DNA of 64,000 nt from assembly GCA_900642245.1 (NCBI GenBank), contig CAAAJI010000007.1, forward strand, positions 173,464 to 237,463. Direction: 5' to 3'. The notes beneath the pieces were generated by a model. The model was not told the DNA's origin, ran no database searches, and worked only from the letters and a program-made list of their open reading frames with translations. This document shows positions 1-10,513 of this stretch, one piece after another. The position numbers and the translations under genes were made by a program. The stretch comes from Fragilaria radians. Its lineage: Eukaryota; Bacillariophyta; Fragilariophyceae; Fragilariales; Fragilariaceae. Position 1 is the first letter of the stretch, and the number at the start of each line of letters is the position of its first letter.

Positions 1-321
1 CTTTCCTTCTCTTAGGGACTTTTGGTAACCGAAAGGTGCAATTGAGTGTGCGGTTTCGCCTCGCTCGTATGCCTCTTGCCAAGCTTGCATGGATCGAGAT
101 TTGAAACCACGAGGACCAAGTCTTCCGAGATTTGCACCTAATTTCTTCTCGTCTCTTTTCTTGACTTTCATATATTCTTCCGCTGTTAGACCAGACGGAA
201 CATATGCATAAAGTTTTCCGACACGATCCTTCGATATCGACTGAAAAGAAAATGCTCGCGAACTGGTTAACGTAAGGCTAAAAGTAGTGATGAAAACAAT
301 TACAGTTTTGATCCCGATCAT
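1..321 (-). CDS. Partial gene: predicted plastid-targeted protein of unknown function
   Basis: A minus-strand reading frame starts with ATG at 321 and stays open for 107 codons to the window edge, so the 3' part is missing. The first ~25 residues form a signal peptide (hydrophobic VIVFITTFSLTLT) ending in SSRAFSF. That Ser-Arg-Ala-Phe junction resembles the signal-peptide/transit-peptide boundary of proteins imported into secondary red plastids. The mature part is basic and charged, with a GLTAEEY segment and the run LGRLGPRGFKSRSMQAWQEA. I believe this block recurs in other stramenopile proteins but know no function for it. The plastid location is inferred from the N-terminus only. Alternative: an ER or secreted protein. 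Confidence 0.65.
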   Translation of the reverse strand, partial: MIGIKTVIVFITTFSLTLTSSRAFSFQSISKDRVGKLYAYVPSGLTAEEYMKVKKRDEKKLGANLGRLGPRGFKSRSMQAWQEAYERGETAHSIAPFGYQKSLREGK

Positions 322-1732
322 TTTCTTTGATGAATCACTATTTCACGGTCTTGCTTTGTTGATACAGATATTTATGTCTTTACATGTTCATTTCATTGTA
401 ATTGTTGGTTTGATGAATGATTCAATCTTTCCACGGCAGCATTGATTGCGTCGAATGACTCAACAATGATTTTTTTACTTTCGCTTTCCCGATTTCTTCT
501 ACACAACATTCTACTAGGATCCCCTCAGCTCATCAAATGACATTACAGCAACAAGCACATCCACCAACTTCACATAAAAGCAACAAGAGCAGCAACGGAT
601 TCAGACAACAACAGTAAAACAACAGCAGCAAGAAGAATTGTAACATTAACAACAACTACAACAATAACAATATCAATATCAATAACAAAAAAAACAGGTA
701 TTGTATTCTAAAGTCTATTTTTCTTATTTTGCTTACTTTTCCTTCCGTGGTGTCAGCCAACCTTAGAGTTCAGCCTTGGTCAAAGCAAATTTGTAGTTCA
801 AGATGAAACCTATCTTTACTAAAGTTTCCTAAAACAATCTTTGTTGTCTTACTATTTGTCTTGCTTTGGATGACGTACATTACTCAAGCACATATGTAAT
901 TAGAAATGACCATGAATTACTTCTACATGATTATTACTATGCAGTTATCACTTTGGTTCGTCTAGAAGAGGAATCATGTTCTATTGTCAGGTTTACAGGA
1001 ATTATTAAGAATAATAAATGATTACAAATGCTCCTTTTCCATAATATTTTAAGGTCATCAATTGAAATACTTTTATCATGATTTGCAAGGTTGTCAAACA
1101 GGCTAGCTGTTAAATGTGTATAGAACAACATTTTTGCGCATTAGCTTAATAATTATTTTTGATCTTAGATCCAAACTTTCAAAGACAATGGGTGCTCACA
1201 ACTGAGTTGTGGTTGAAGGCTTTTGCTTTATACTTCCATTGTTTCAATTTACTATGGAAACGGATTAAATTTTTCATTTGTTTTCAAGCCCTTTTTATAT
1301 TTGTAGAGAGTGCCCTTAGTTGCTGCTTGCTATTGATTTCCGTTGTGTATTTCTTCCACCTACTTAGATAAAGTTAAAGTCTTTGTGATATTGTCAGTAT
1401 CCTGAGGAAGGATAGATATTGCTTATCACTTGGAAATTTAAATGATCCCAAATCTCAAAATAAGTGAAAATCCTTAATGCGACAGTTTGTTTTATTTAGA
1501 GATTAGAAACCTTCAAGCCTGGTGTGGAATAACCAAAAGTTAAAATTGGTAAAAAAGTTGAAGAAGTCGATGTTGAAAATACCAGTTCCACTTCCTTGTG
1601 GTGAGGGAACTAAAATGAATTTATGTAGCTGTATAATCTTTTACGTTGCAACAGGAATTCCGTACTGACAGCTAATTCTGAGGCACAAACTTTAGTTTTC
1701 CACAAATCAATCCTGTTTTTTACAAGTGTTCG
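322..1732. other. Intergenic region with CAA-rich low-complexity tract
   Basis: No convincing gene. Positions 541-698 are a CAA/ACA-rich simple-sequence tract (caacaacag, aacaacaactacaacaataacaa) directly upstream of the minus-strand gene's start, so it could lie in its promoter or 5' UTR. The rest is AT-rich, and its short open frames show no recognisable protein features. Confidence 0.6.
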
Positions 1733-3130
1733 ATGTCTTTCTTACCCTCAACAAATCGGATTCTACGACGACATGTCTTAAAGTCCATCGTAATTCGACT
1801 ATCAACAACAGAAATAACAAAAACAGATCCTCAGAAGTTAGAGCCTCATCAAGAGGCTGGTGAAAAAGCTGCGACTGTCGTAACCTCCTTTCCACACATC
1901 TCCAAGAGCATGGAAACTCGTTTGTCGCATGCTGGAGTTGATTCGTCTCGGGATAACGCACCCATGTCTCCCTCCTTAGAATTAGCTACAACATATGGAA
2001 GACCAGCCAGTGGTTTGTATGGAGATTCAGATTATGTGTACGCCCGAGATTCAAGTCCGACCGTTGCAATGTTAGAGCGAACTATGGCCCAACTGGAATG
2101 CCTCGGTGGAGATCACAATTCATCCGATTGCGTCGCAAAAAGTTTTTCTTTTGCGTCAGGAATGGCGGCTGTTACGGCCATTATCATGGCGCATGGCACT
2201 TCAACTACTGTCTTCGTCCCACAAGATGTGTATCATGGAGTTCCGACTGTCTTGGCGGATGTTCTGAATCCTATGGGAGTAAAGTGGGAACGTATAGACT
2301 TTCAAAACTTGAACGAAGTATTATCCCGTGCACAAGCTGTCGTTACGGATAATCTAGTTGTCTGGATTGAAACTCCGTCCAATCCTCAATGTCAAGTTAT
2401 CGATATTGCTGCTGTCTGTTCGTCACTACAATCCGTGTCCATTCCTGCTACACTAACAACAGTTGTAGATTCTACCATGTCTCCTCCTTGCTTAACGCAA
2501 CCACTTCGCTTAGGTGCCGATATTGTCCTGCATTCGGCAACCAAGTATTTGGGAGGGCATTCTGATGCACTCCTAGGTATCGTGACTGTATCTCCTTGGA
2601 CACAACGAGGAAAGGATTTTTACCCTGTATTGGAAAACGTTCGCATACAGGCAGGAGCTGTTGCCTCGCCATTTGATGCATGGCTTACACTTCGAGGTCT
2701 TAGAACTCTTCATTTACGCGTCGAACGTGCCTCGCATAATGCTCTACGACTAGCACAGTTTCTAGAATCTTGTGCTAGCGTTCAGAAGGTTCATTATCCA
2801 GGGTTGCCTTCTCATCCACAACACGCGATTGCAGCCAAGCAAATGGGAGCCAAGAATCAATTTGGTGGAGTTTTGAGCTTCGAAATGAACACCGATGTGG
2901 AAGCCATGGCTTTCGCCGGGGCTCTCCGTATCGCTCAACGAGCCACAAGTCTGGGGGGGACAGAAACTCTCGTCGAACACAGAGCCAGTATAGAACCACC
3001 GGGTCGAGTAGTCAGTCCACCGGGCCTACTTCGTGTCAGCGTGGGAATCGAAAACATTGATGATCTACTCCAAGATTTCAAGACTGCAATTGGCATTTCG
3101 AGCGAAACTTCAAAAGAATTCCTGAAGTAG
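1733..3130 (+). CDS. Cys/Met-metabolism PLP enzyme (cystathionine gamma-synthase / lyase family)
   Basis: This 465-residue protein belongs to the trans-sulfuration PLP enzymes (cystathionine gamma-synthase, beta- or gamma-lyase, methionine gamma-lyase). The fold-type I core is complete. It shows YVYARDSSPT (~101-110), the PLP-phosphate-binding SGMAAVTA (~142-149), IETPSNP (~212-218), the cofactor aspartate in VVDSTMS (D246) and the Schiff-base lysine in HSATKYLGGHSD (K271). The C-terminal domain carries the family's HYPGLPSHPQH stretch and the closing SVGIENIDDL. Length is slightly above the usual ~400 because of an N-terminal extension rich in Arg, Ser and Thr, which looks like a mitochondrial presequence (inference). 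The ATG at 1733 is the first in frame, and an AATAAA lies at 3171-3176 after the stop. Which member of the family it is cannot be decided by eye. Confidence 0.92.
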   Translation: MSFLPSTNRILRRHVLKSIVIRLSTTEITKTDPQKLEPHQEAGEKAATVVTSFPHISKSMETRLSHAGVDSSRDNAPMSPSLELATTYGRPASGLYGDSDYVYARDSSPTVAMLERTMAQLECLGGDHNSSDCVAKSFSFASGMAAVTAIIMAHGTSTTVFVPQDVYHGVPTVLADVLNPMGVKWERIDFQNLNEVLSRAQAVVTDNLVVWIETPSNPQCQVIDIAAVCSSLQSVSIPATLTTVVDSTMSPPCLTQPLRLGADIVLHSATKYLGGHSDALLGIVTVSPWTQRGKDFYPVLENVRIQAGAVASPFDAWLTLRGLRTLHLRVERASHNALRLAQFLESCASVQKVHYPGLPSHPQHAIAAKQMGAKNQFGGVLSFEMNTDVEAMAFAGALRIAQRATSLGGTETLVEHRASIEPPGRVVSPPGLLRVSVGIENIDDLLQDFKTAIGISSETSKEFLK

Positions 3131-4245
3131 TATTGATAAGATGAGTATATGAAATCATTTCTCCTATATCAATAAATAGAAATGCTAAGTGCAGTGAACT
3201 TGCTACTTTACTTTTAGGCATGTAGCACTGTCATCGATATCAGAATCCACTTTCTACTTCATTTTCACTGGAGGATCATGCATGTGTGTTGAGGTCAGCC
3301 ATGCGAAATAGCGCTAAGTGTCATATGCTCTGTCAAGATTTTTCCAGCTTTTCACGTATATTCAAATTGTTCAAACCTTTTTAGCACGTAGGTTTAGGCG
3401 ACGTTGTTACCATTACCGACCTTGGAATCTTGCATGTAAAACAAAATTGCATGTGTCGTGTTAAAGGACGGACCATGTGTTCGAATTCGAATATAGAATG
3501 ATTGTGAGACCAATCCGTAAAAGCAACGTAATCCTATACAAATGGTGCTGCTGCGACTCAGTATAGGCTTGTGAATGACTGAAGCGATATTTGCCATGAA
3601 ATAGTGCTCAACTTTTAACAAGTTGGGAGGCGATCATTGTATGTTCATAGGTATGCCTACTAAAATAAAATGGTAATTTGAGAAATAAATAATTCAATGT
3701 CTACATCATTCATATAAGGGGCATCCTCCTACAGTGCTTAACGTAAGTTGGGGTAATTCGACCTACAGTATCTTTAATGCGTACCACTTAGATCAACGCA
3801 CTTTCTAGTTTTTCTTCTTTTCCTAGGACTAAGTCTTTTCTTCGTACACAAGGAAACAATTTTTATTTCCTTTAGATTGTCTTTTACTTGGTGGCCAAAA
3901 TACACCACTATGTCCTGTCAATGCGAGTGTGATCGTCTCACCACTAACACGTTTCTCCATTTCTATTTTTGGGTATGCCAAAATCAATCGATTTCTTATC
4001 GTAGATTATTTATCAATTATAAGCGTGGGGATAGAAATGGGTTGTAAGATGCAAGCTTTCTTAGAGACACTGGGCGGAGGTAATCTCGATTGGCAACCAA
4101 AGGCAGAATAAATTAGTACCTAATATCTCTTTCGTTAAGTATACGCTTAGAAATCACTCATTCCTTTGAAGATATTATTCTTGAGGGTTGTACTACTACT
4201 GCATTACTATTGTACAATCACAATATGATGGAGTATGAGCGACAA
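3131..4245. other. Intergenic region, no gene recognised
   Basis: AT-rich spacer between a plus-strand and a minus-strand gene that end towards each other. A short frame ending at 4111 has a protein-like tail but no homology I recognise and no clear gene structure. Confidence 0.5.
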
Positions 4246-5901
4246 TCATATTGTGACAGACCGACTGCTTTTCGACGCGAGAGCTTTTTCTGCATCATGG
4301 TCCGACAATGCATTATCATCATGTCGAGAGGAATTGGATGTGCCTGCATTTTCATTAATTGTGAGTACAGGCTTTCCAGAGGACTTGTAGGCTTCTGTCC
4401 ACTCAGTTGGAGAAACAGTAGGAGACCATGTTGGCTCGTTCGTTGGTACTTCAATTGGAGTTTCCGATGGCGTTAACGATGGAAGTTTAGAAGGAGATAA
4501 ACTTGGATCCATGGATGGTAATGATGAGGGGATGCTGGTTGGAAACTCACTTGCGTGAAGGGTGGGAAACACCGATGGTATGTCGGAAGGAATATCGCTA
4601 GGGATGAAGGATGGATTCTTAGATGGATATTCCGTTGGAATGACAGAAGCAAATTCAGATGGAGGAAGTGAAGGTAGTAATGACGGATAAATTGTGGGAG
4701 AAAAACTTGGAGAGCCCGACGGCCTGTGTGATACCGACGGAGGATTGAGATCCCTAATGATAGCAGTGGTTCTTAGAACACTTGTCTCTATCACTGGTGC
4801 GTTTGTTATTGGTGACGATGATGGACTGAGTGTAACAGGCGCCCATGACGGCTTGGGAGTGGTGGGTGCTATTGAAGGTGTAGTTGTGATCAGTGGGTCA
4901 GCACCAGCAAGGCGACAGTCGGAATAGCAAAACATTTTGGGATCTTCACTCAGCCCTGGGACAGAAAACGTACAATTACTGGGAGCACCTCCATTCACGA
5001 TGGCCTTGTTACTTTGATTGCTGGCCCCAGTAGACTGTAGGATAGATTGCCTGATTTCCCATGACATCTCGCCATCCCATTCGCCACCAGGAAGTATAGC
5101 CCTGTAACATCTTCCAGGCTGAAGGCATGCATGTTGAATGGAAGAGTTTGAATTGCTTGTAGTTCCCCTGAATATAGGATTTAGGGATAGCACAGGTCCA
5201 GGTAATACTTCTTCCCAAACAACTCGCGACTTAGCCGGAAGGGAACTATTATTCATTTTGATAATCGAAGTTTTGGATGTTCCATTACCATATTTGACTT
5301 CATACTCAAGAACATATTGAGAATTTTGACTGAATTGCACAGTCGTACTTTCCCAAAATAAATCATCTCCCAATCTTTCTATTTTAAGTTCACGGCCATC
5401 CCATCCATCTCCAAATTGATCAAAAAGTATCACATCATGTAATACCTCTGCTGTTGGGCAACCCCCATTTGCTTTACCGTCATCGAGTTTGCTACTAGGA
5501 TTCATAGAAGGATACGAAGTGTGTGATAGTGAAGGATAGAACGTTGTTGGAATCAGAGTCCTCGTCGGCTTAGGTGAAAGGCTTGGAAATGATGATTCAG
5601 ACGGTGAGTTGGAAAACGATGGAAAGGCTATTGTCGGATACAATGTGGGATAATCCGATGGAAAGACCGTCGGTGCAGATTGTGTGGGGTCTAATGTTGG
5701 GTTTGGTGTAATTGTTGGCGCTCCCGTCGGTCGGAATGTTGTTCGAGATAGAAACGGATCCCCTTCGTGTATCATTTCGTTTTCCATCCCTGTATGGAAT
5801 TCATCCGATAGTACGTCATTATCAAAGCCTACTGATGTCCATGATCGCGCCTCAATAACTTTTGGTAATATTACGATAGAATAGAGTGAGTGTAGCCTCA
5901 T
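4246..5901 (-). CDS. Secreted PS/PT-repeat protein with a GDGW domain
   Basis: This is a 551-residue single-exon protein. Residues 1 to ~20 are a likely signal peptide. Residues ~57-137 and ~338-510 are long low-complexity runs of Pro-Ser and Pro-Thr spaced every 3-4 residues (PSDYPTLYPT, PSDIPSDIPSVFPT), the style common in diatom secreted and wall-associated proteins and a likely heavy O-glycosylation target. Between them (~148-330) lies a folded-looking Cys-containing domain with DQFGDGWDG (161-169), CYRAILPGGEWDGEMSWEIR (265-284) and NGGAPSNC (303-310). A clearly related domain occurs in the membrane protein at 51113-53898. The C-terminus is polar with no membrane anchor, so it is probably secreted or wall-bound. 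Biochemical function is unknown. Confidence 0.8.
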   Translation of the reverse strand: MRLHSLYSIVILPKVIEARSWTSVGFDNDVLSDEFHTGMENEMIHEGDPFLSRTTFRPTGAPTITPNPTLDPTQSAPTVFPSDYPTLYPTIAFPSFSNSPSESSFPSLSPKPTRTLIPTTFYPSLSHTSYPSMNPSSKLDDGKANGGCPTAEVLHDVILFDQFGDGWDGRELKIERLGDDLFWESTTVQFSQNSQYVLEYEVKYGNGTSKTSIIKMNNSSLPAKSRVVWEEVLPGPVLSLNPIFRGTTSNSNSSIQHACLQPGRCYRAILPGGEWDGEMSWEIRQSILQSTGASNQSNKAIVNGGAPSNCTFSVPGLSEDPKMFCYSDCRLAGADPLITTTPSIAPTTPKPSWAPVTLSPSSSPITNAPVIETSVLRTTAIIRDLNPPSVSHRPSGSPSFSPTIYPSLLPSLPPSEFASVIPTEYPSKNPSFIPSDIPSDIPSVFPTLHASEFPTSIPSSLPSMDPSLSPSKLPSLTPSETPIEVPTNEPTWSPTVSPTEWTEAYKSSGKPVLTINENAGTSNSSRHDDNALSDHDAEKALASKSSRSVTI

Positions 5902-6707
5902 GAGGTCCAGCTTGAAATTTAAGAAGTTTTCCTAGGGATCGGTCCTTTTCGTGAGTATTCCAAATTTCAACGCTTCAAAATGTGAAGTCAATTTTCATTC
6001 AACGCTCTTAGCTGCGCACAGCGGAGACATTTTGAATCTGTGAATCACATTTACTTTACTTGTGCAAGTATGTTATAATGTACTGTGAATCGTTACGGAA
6101 AATAGACGAATGAAGAAACCTGTCCTCCCTCTTTACAATTACTTCACTAATTCTCCAAAAACAGAAATGGTTCAGCTTCTAAACTCATCCAGTGACACGA
6201 TTCTCATTTTTCAAGTAGTTGATGTAAGGTGAAAAATGTAAAGGTTGCCGCCCTATATATATCCATTGAATTTCTTCCATGCTCTTCTGAAGGATGCTTA
6301 TGGTGCCAAGTCTATAGCATTTTTTGCTCCAATTAATCCTCCATCAAGCGTTTTCTTTTGTGTACTAATATTGATGCAATGCGTGACTTGAAGTTTTCCA
6401 TCATCTGCCAAAGCTTCACCGATATATTCTTGAATAATCTTGGGATCCAGTTACCCTACATTGGCAAGAAGATAAATAAAGAATTCGTCTCAATTAATTT
6501 TCGCTCAAACACAGTCGAAAACTGTTTGTTTTAAAATCAATCTAAAATGACAAACTAATCTAAAACTTAATGATGTTTGAAATGTTTCTCTAATGATACT
6601 TCCTTCCTTGAGTATGGCTGCCTCGAAATCAACACTAGTAAGCCTGTTTAGGAATCGAAAATGCTTAGGCTACAATAAGTTCACAAGCCCTCTCACGTGT
6701 CGGTCAT
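5902..6707. other. Intergenic region, no gene recognised
   Basis: AT-rich spacer between two minus-strand genes, containing the downstream region of the immunophilin gene and the promoter of the PS/PT-repeat gene. Nothing else could be supported. Confidence 0.5.
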
Positions 6708-8171
6708 TTATGCCTTATAATCAGATGGCATTTCTCCACAGTCGATAATAACAATTGGAACTTTCGGTTTATCATTTTCCCCAGTTTCTGTATTTTCTAT
6801 TTCTGTGACAACTTCCATTCCCTCCACAACGTGCCCAAACACAACATGCTTTCCATCTAAGTGAGGTGTATCTACAGAGGTAATAAAGAACTGGCTTCCA
6901 TTGGTTCCTGGACCCGCATTTGCCATGGAAAGAAGGCCTGCACGAGTGTGCTTGATTGTGAAATTTTCATCTTTAAACTTCTCCCCGTAAATAGATTCAC
7001 CACCTGTGCCATCGCCATTAGTGAAATCTCCTCCCTGAATCATGAAGTTTTTAATGACACGATGGAAGCAGCAACCTTTGAAATGCAGCGACTTTCCAAC
7101 CTTTCCAACTCCTTTCTCGCCAGTGCAGAGGGCACGGAAGTTTTCAGCAGTTTTTGGAACGATATCGGCGTAAAGCCTCATGATGACGCGGCCCAGACTC
7201 TTCTCCCCTTGGACAATGTCAAAAAAGACATGGGGATTGTCTTCTGATGGCTCAATAACGTCTTCAACCATATCTCCATACAAACCTGTTGCTTTCTTGA
7301 AAATGCCTCCAAAAATAGCTTTTTCCTTTTCCTTTGCCTTTTGTGTAGCTTCTTTCCAGGCAGCTAACGCCTTTCGCACATCTTTATTAGTGCTGTCAAG
7401 CTTGTAGGCAGCCATTAAATCTGTTTTGGCATCATCTAGACTACCCAGTTGTAAGCGGGCAAATCCTCTTCGAAACAAGCATTTAATATTGGCATTCGAT
7501 TCCGAAGATATCTTCAAAACATTATTGCAGCATTTGATAACTTCTGGCCAGTTCTTGAGCTTTGAATGGCACATTGCAGCGTTCGAAAATGATGATACAT
7601 AAAGAGCTCGCTCATCCTCAGGAATGTCATCTCCTTCAGTTTCCTCGTCAACAGAGTAGTTTGCAGCCAACTCATATTTATTCGCGGCTTCAGCGAACTT
7701 TTGTTTAGTGAAGAGAGCTGTGCCTTCAGCTTTCAACTTGTTTGCAAGATCTAATGCTTCGTCTTTTTCCATTTCCCAGCGTTCTTTGGTCTTCTCCTGA
7801 AAATCAATCAATTCAACCTCAAAATGCAAGACAGAATCACCGGGAATTTTGGGAGGGGAACCACTACTGCCATACCCATAATCCGGGGAAATCACTAATA
7901 GTGCTTTTTCTCCAACTTTCATACTAGCAAAGCCATCATCCCACCCCTTAATAACTTGCCCTTCTCCGAGCGTGAACTTGAATGGAGTACCCCGATCCAC
8001 AGATGAGTCGAACTTGCTGCCATCTGAAGCCAGAGTCCCTGTATAATGAGCAGTTACTTCATTACCTTTCGGTGGAGGCCCTCGAGCATCGCTAGGAGCA
8101 GGTTGAAGTATTTTTTTCATCACACCACCATCTTGGGCTGAAGAAACATCTATAAAGTCAGGATTTGACAT
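6708..8171 (-). CDS. FKBP-TPR-cyclophilin dual immunophilin (FCBP type)
   Basis: The 487-residue protein joins two unrelated peptidyl-prolyl isomerase folds. An FKBP domain (~14-125) has [24 protein letters not shown] and [16 protein letters not shown]. It is followed by three TPR-like helical repeats (~140-275) and a C-terminal cyclophilin domain (~313-480). The cyclophilin shows [15 protein letters not shown] (catalytic Arg, Phe, Met), [16 protein letters not shown] and DGKHVVFG. The position equivalent to CyPA Trp121 is His (TPHLDGK), as in CyP40-like proteins, which usually weakens cyclosporin binding. The order FKBP-TPR-Cyp matches the FK506- and cyclosporin-binding protein (FCBP) class described in Toxoplasma. 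The frame is open upstream to 8294 but without an ATG, so the ATG at 8171 (MSNPDFID) is the start. No targeting signal, so probably cytosolic. TPRs suggest Hsp90-type partner binding (inference). Confidence 0.93.
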   Translation of the reverse strand: MSNPDFIDVSSAQDGGVMKKILQPAPSDARGPPPKGNEVTAHYTGTLASDGSKFDSSVDRGTPFKFTLGEGQVIKGWDDGFASMKVGEKALLVISPDYGYGSSGSPPKIPGDSVLHFEVELIDFQEKTKERWEMEKDEALDLANKLKAEGTALFTKQKFAEAANKYELAANYSVDEETEGDDIPEDERALYVSSFSNAAMCHSKLKNWPEVIKCCNNVLKISSESNANIKCLFRRGFARLQLGSLDDAKTDLMAAYKLDSTNKDVRKALAAWKEATQKAKEKEKAIFGGIFKKATGLYGDMVEDVIEPSEDNPHVFFDIVQGEKSLGRVIMRLYADIVPKTAENFRALCTGEKGVGKVGKSLHFKGCCFHRVIKNFMIQGGDFTNGDGTGGESIYGEKFKDENFTIKHTRAGLLSMANAGPGTNGSQFFITSVDTPHLDGKHVVFGHVVEGMEVVTEIENTETGENDKPKVPIVIIDCGEMPSDYKA

Positions 8172-9049
8172 TCTCAAAGGAAGCACTTGAGTTTTGTGAC
8201 AATAAAATGTTTTCGAAACTATTCGATCTTTCGAGAAACCATCCGATAATCTTTGCAAGAACGGAAGTATTGGTAGTAATCCCAGTTCAAGCACACTCCG
8301 AGGAATGTTTACTATTTATTTACTGGTGAGCCTCAGCGCAGTTCGAGGCGGGTACACTATAGCACTACATTTGTAATTGATCAACTATGATACCATTACT
8401 TCAGAAAATCACAAATAATATGCTGTCAAGTTTCATTAATCCTGAATATCTTGCCCGAAATTCAACTAATGAGCTGGAATGTGCATCTTAATATTTTATA
8501 ATCTCATTGTATAAGAGAATTTTCACTAGTTAAATCATCACAAGTACACACACGAATATCTTTCGTCAATTGATTTGCGAATAATGAGATTTAGGTATGC
8601 TAAAATTGAAAACCTCTGTATGAAATTTCATGCCCCTATGTCAAGGGAAAGAACCAACAACAATACTCAATAATATAGAACCTGTAAGCCAAAAAATGGA
8701 TAGAAATAAGTTTCACATACTAAAGTTAAAGAACAGCATTCAGGAACACTACAGGAGTTAAAAGATGAACGAAAAAGCAGCGGATCAACCAAAGGGAATC
8801 CATCGAAATCTAGTAAATCTCAACAATGATGGAAGTCATAAGTCAAAACACAGATATGCGTAAAATATAGAGACAAATAGTTTCAAAGTAGTTTCAACGG
8901 TATAGAGATAAATAGTTTCAAAGTAGTTTCAACGGGCGTGAGAAAAAGTCAGCAGATGAGCTAAAAAAAGTGGACAAGCGAGAAACAAAATAGTGAATGA
9001 GGTAAGCAAATAAAGAAATATAACAGAAGACCTATGAAAGGCAATACTA
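8172..9049. other. Intergenic region with a 35-bp tandem duplication
   Basis: Upstream region of the immunophilin gene. It contains a head-to-tail 35-bp duplication at 8866-8935 and is otherwise AT-rich with no gene recognised. Confidence 0.5.
8866..8935. repeat. 35-bp direct tandem repeat, two copies
   Basis: The unit begins tatagaga and ends tttcaacgg. Copies at 8866-8900 and 8901-8935 differ at one base (gagac versus gagat). Each unit also contains an internal near-duplicate (agtttcaa). Confidence 0.9.
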
Positions 9050-9752
9050 AAGAGACTGTAAGCAGACATTTTGTCGAGGAAAGTATTGCATTTCTCCAAG
9101 TGTTTGACGATTTAGGTCTTCATCATGATAGTCTTTAAATGATGCAGGCTCCACCATTTCTTTGCTCATCTTCAGAATCGGAAGAGTCTTCTTCAGGAAT
9201 ATCGTTCAAGGCTCTACTGCTAGTAAATATTCCTCTTGTCATCTCATTTTCGGTTTCTCTCCTCGCAGAATGATGTAGTTCTCATCATCTCCTGTAACTC
9301 TGTATTTTCGAAGATTTTTGGACCTTCAACTCCAAAATACTCTCCACAAGTTTTCCCTAACCATCTCATATTTTGCTTGATCATGTTGGTATTGTTCTTG
9401 AGGTCAAGAACTATGCAAGCATCTTGGGGATGATTGTCATCATTCCCAACAAAGAAACATCATTTTCTTTGAGCTCTTGTGATTTTGATTCCAATCTCAC
9501 CAAAAATACGCAAACTCTTATCTATTCTTGATGGTTTGTTATGAAACATATCATATGGACTCTTTCCATGAAGTTTGGAAGTGATACCACATAGATTGTG
9601 GCGGTTGAAGCACACTCAGCCAAGAGTTCATTTCTTCTTCTACTACAGAATCGTTTTACATTTCCCTCATGCAACCCAAGGAGTCGCGAAACTCCTCTCA
9701 ACTTTTCCATTCGGTTGTAAAGTGCTCGGGTTGGTGAACTTGAATTGGACAT
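9050..9752 (-). mobile_element. Decayed Ty1/copia pol fragment (integrase C-terminal part)
   Basis: Reading the minus strand gives recognisable copia integrase text broken by stops. From high to low coordinates: ELLAECASTAT (cf. the LWAEAxxTA motif), NKPSRI, SLRIFGEIGIKITRAQRK, a TGA stop, FFVGNDDNHPQDACIVLDLK, and MRWLGKTCGEYFG near 9340-9375. The last matches the 'RDVRWLGKSYGEY' end of copia integrase. In-frame stops and missing sections mark it as non-functional. The low-coordinate limit is approximate. Confidence 0.7.
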
Positions 9753-9779
9753 TGAATGTTCACATCACAATATGATTTG

Positions 9780-10150
9780 GTATATCTTCAACAAACATAG
9801 ACACTCTTCAACTTACCCTGGATCATGTTCTTGGTTTCTGCTGCACCTATTTCACCCTGACACTCTTAATTAATCGAAATACTGAGATTTCCTACCACTT
9901 ATAAGTGCTTTAGATTACCGAATTGTCTCCTTGGTGACCAATTTGTTCAAAAGAAGGGTTGCAGTAGATGCAAACTCTGCCCAAATCTAACTTCTAATTT
10001 CACTCCAAGTCATCTCGATGCAATATGGCTCGAACTTTACCAGAAGGAGTCTGTGAAATCATCAACAATCAACGTCCAGCACTTGAGCCTTCCAAATGCT
10101 CGCCCAAAAGTGATCTAGCTCCATTATGAAGTCTGTATCCTGTATTTTTA
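9780..10150 (-). mobile_element. Second decayed copia integrase fragment
   Basis: Minus-strand translation reads IWAEFASTATLLLNKLVTK, then a stop, then SKALISGRKSQYFD, a stop and LRVSG. This is the same integrase section as the neighbouring relic (WAE.ASTAT then LR.FG), but with different spacing and wording. It is therefore a second copy of another subfamily and not a continuation. Limits are approximate. Confidence 0.55.
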
Positions 10151-10374
10151 CTTCTTTTTTTGAATTTTGATTGGACTTTGGCATTACTTTCCGTATTGCA
10201 TAAGTTTTCAAGCAAACAGTCAGTATGGAGTCAGAAACCCAAATCCGCTTATAAGTCGATAATTTGGGAGACTCTCCGACAAGATATGATTAAGAAAATG
10301 TACACAGAATGTTTTTCTTATGTGAAAATTTTTTTTGATGACAAAATTGCATTGAACTACACTTACTAGTGAGT

Positions 10375-10390
10375 GGCACATATATGTGCC
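10375..10390. repeat. 16-bp perfect palindrome
   Basis: ggcacatatatgtgcc equals its own reverse complement. It lies about 120 bp upstream of a solo LTR. No function assigned. Confidence 0.85.
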
Positions 10391-10513
10391 TTCCCAGATA
10401 AATGTGCTATTTTCATTAAGCTTATAGCATTTGGAAAAAGGATACTCCTCAATTGTGAGTACAATTACTAAGCAAAATAGACATTTCTAATTTTCTCAAT
10501 CACACCATAGCTT

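Noticed and set aside
6861..7247. 128-residue plus-strand frame inside the immunophilin gene
   Set aside because: Antisense shadow of the cyclophilin domain.
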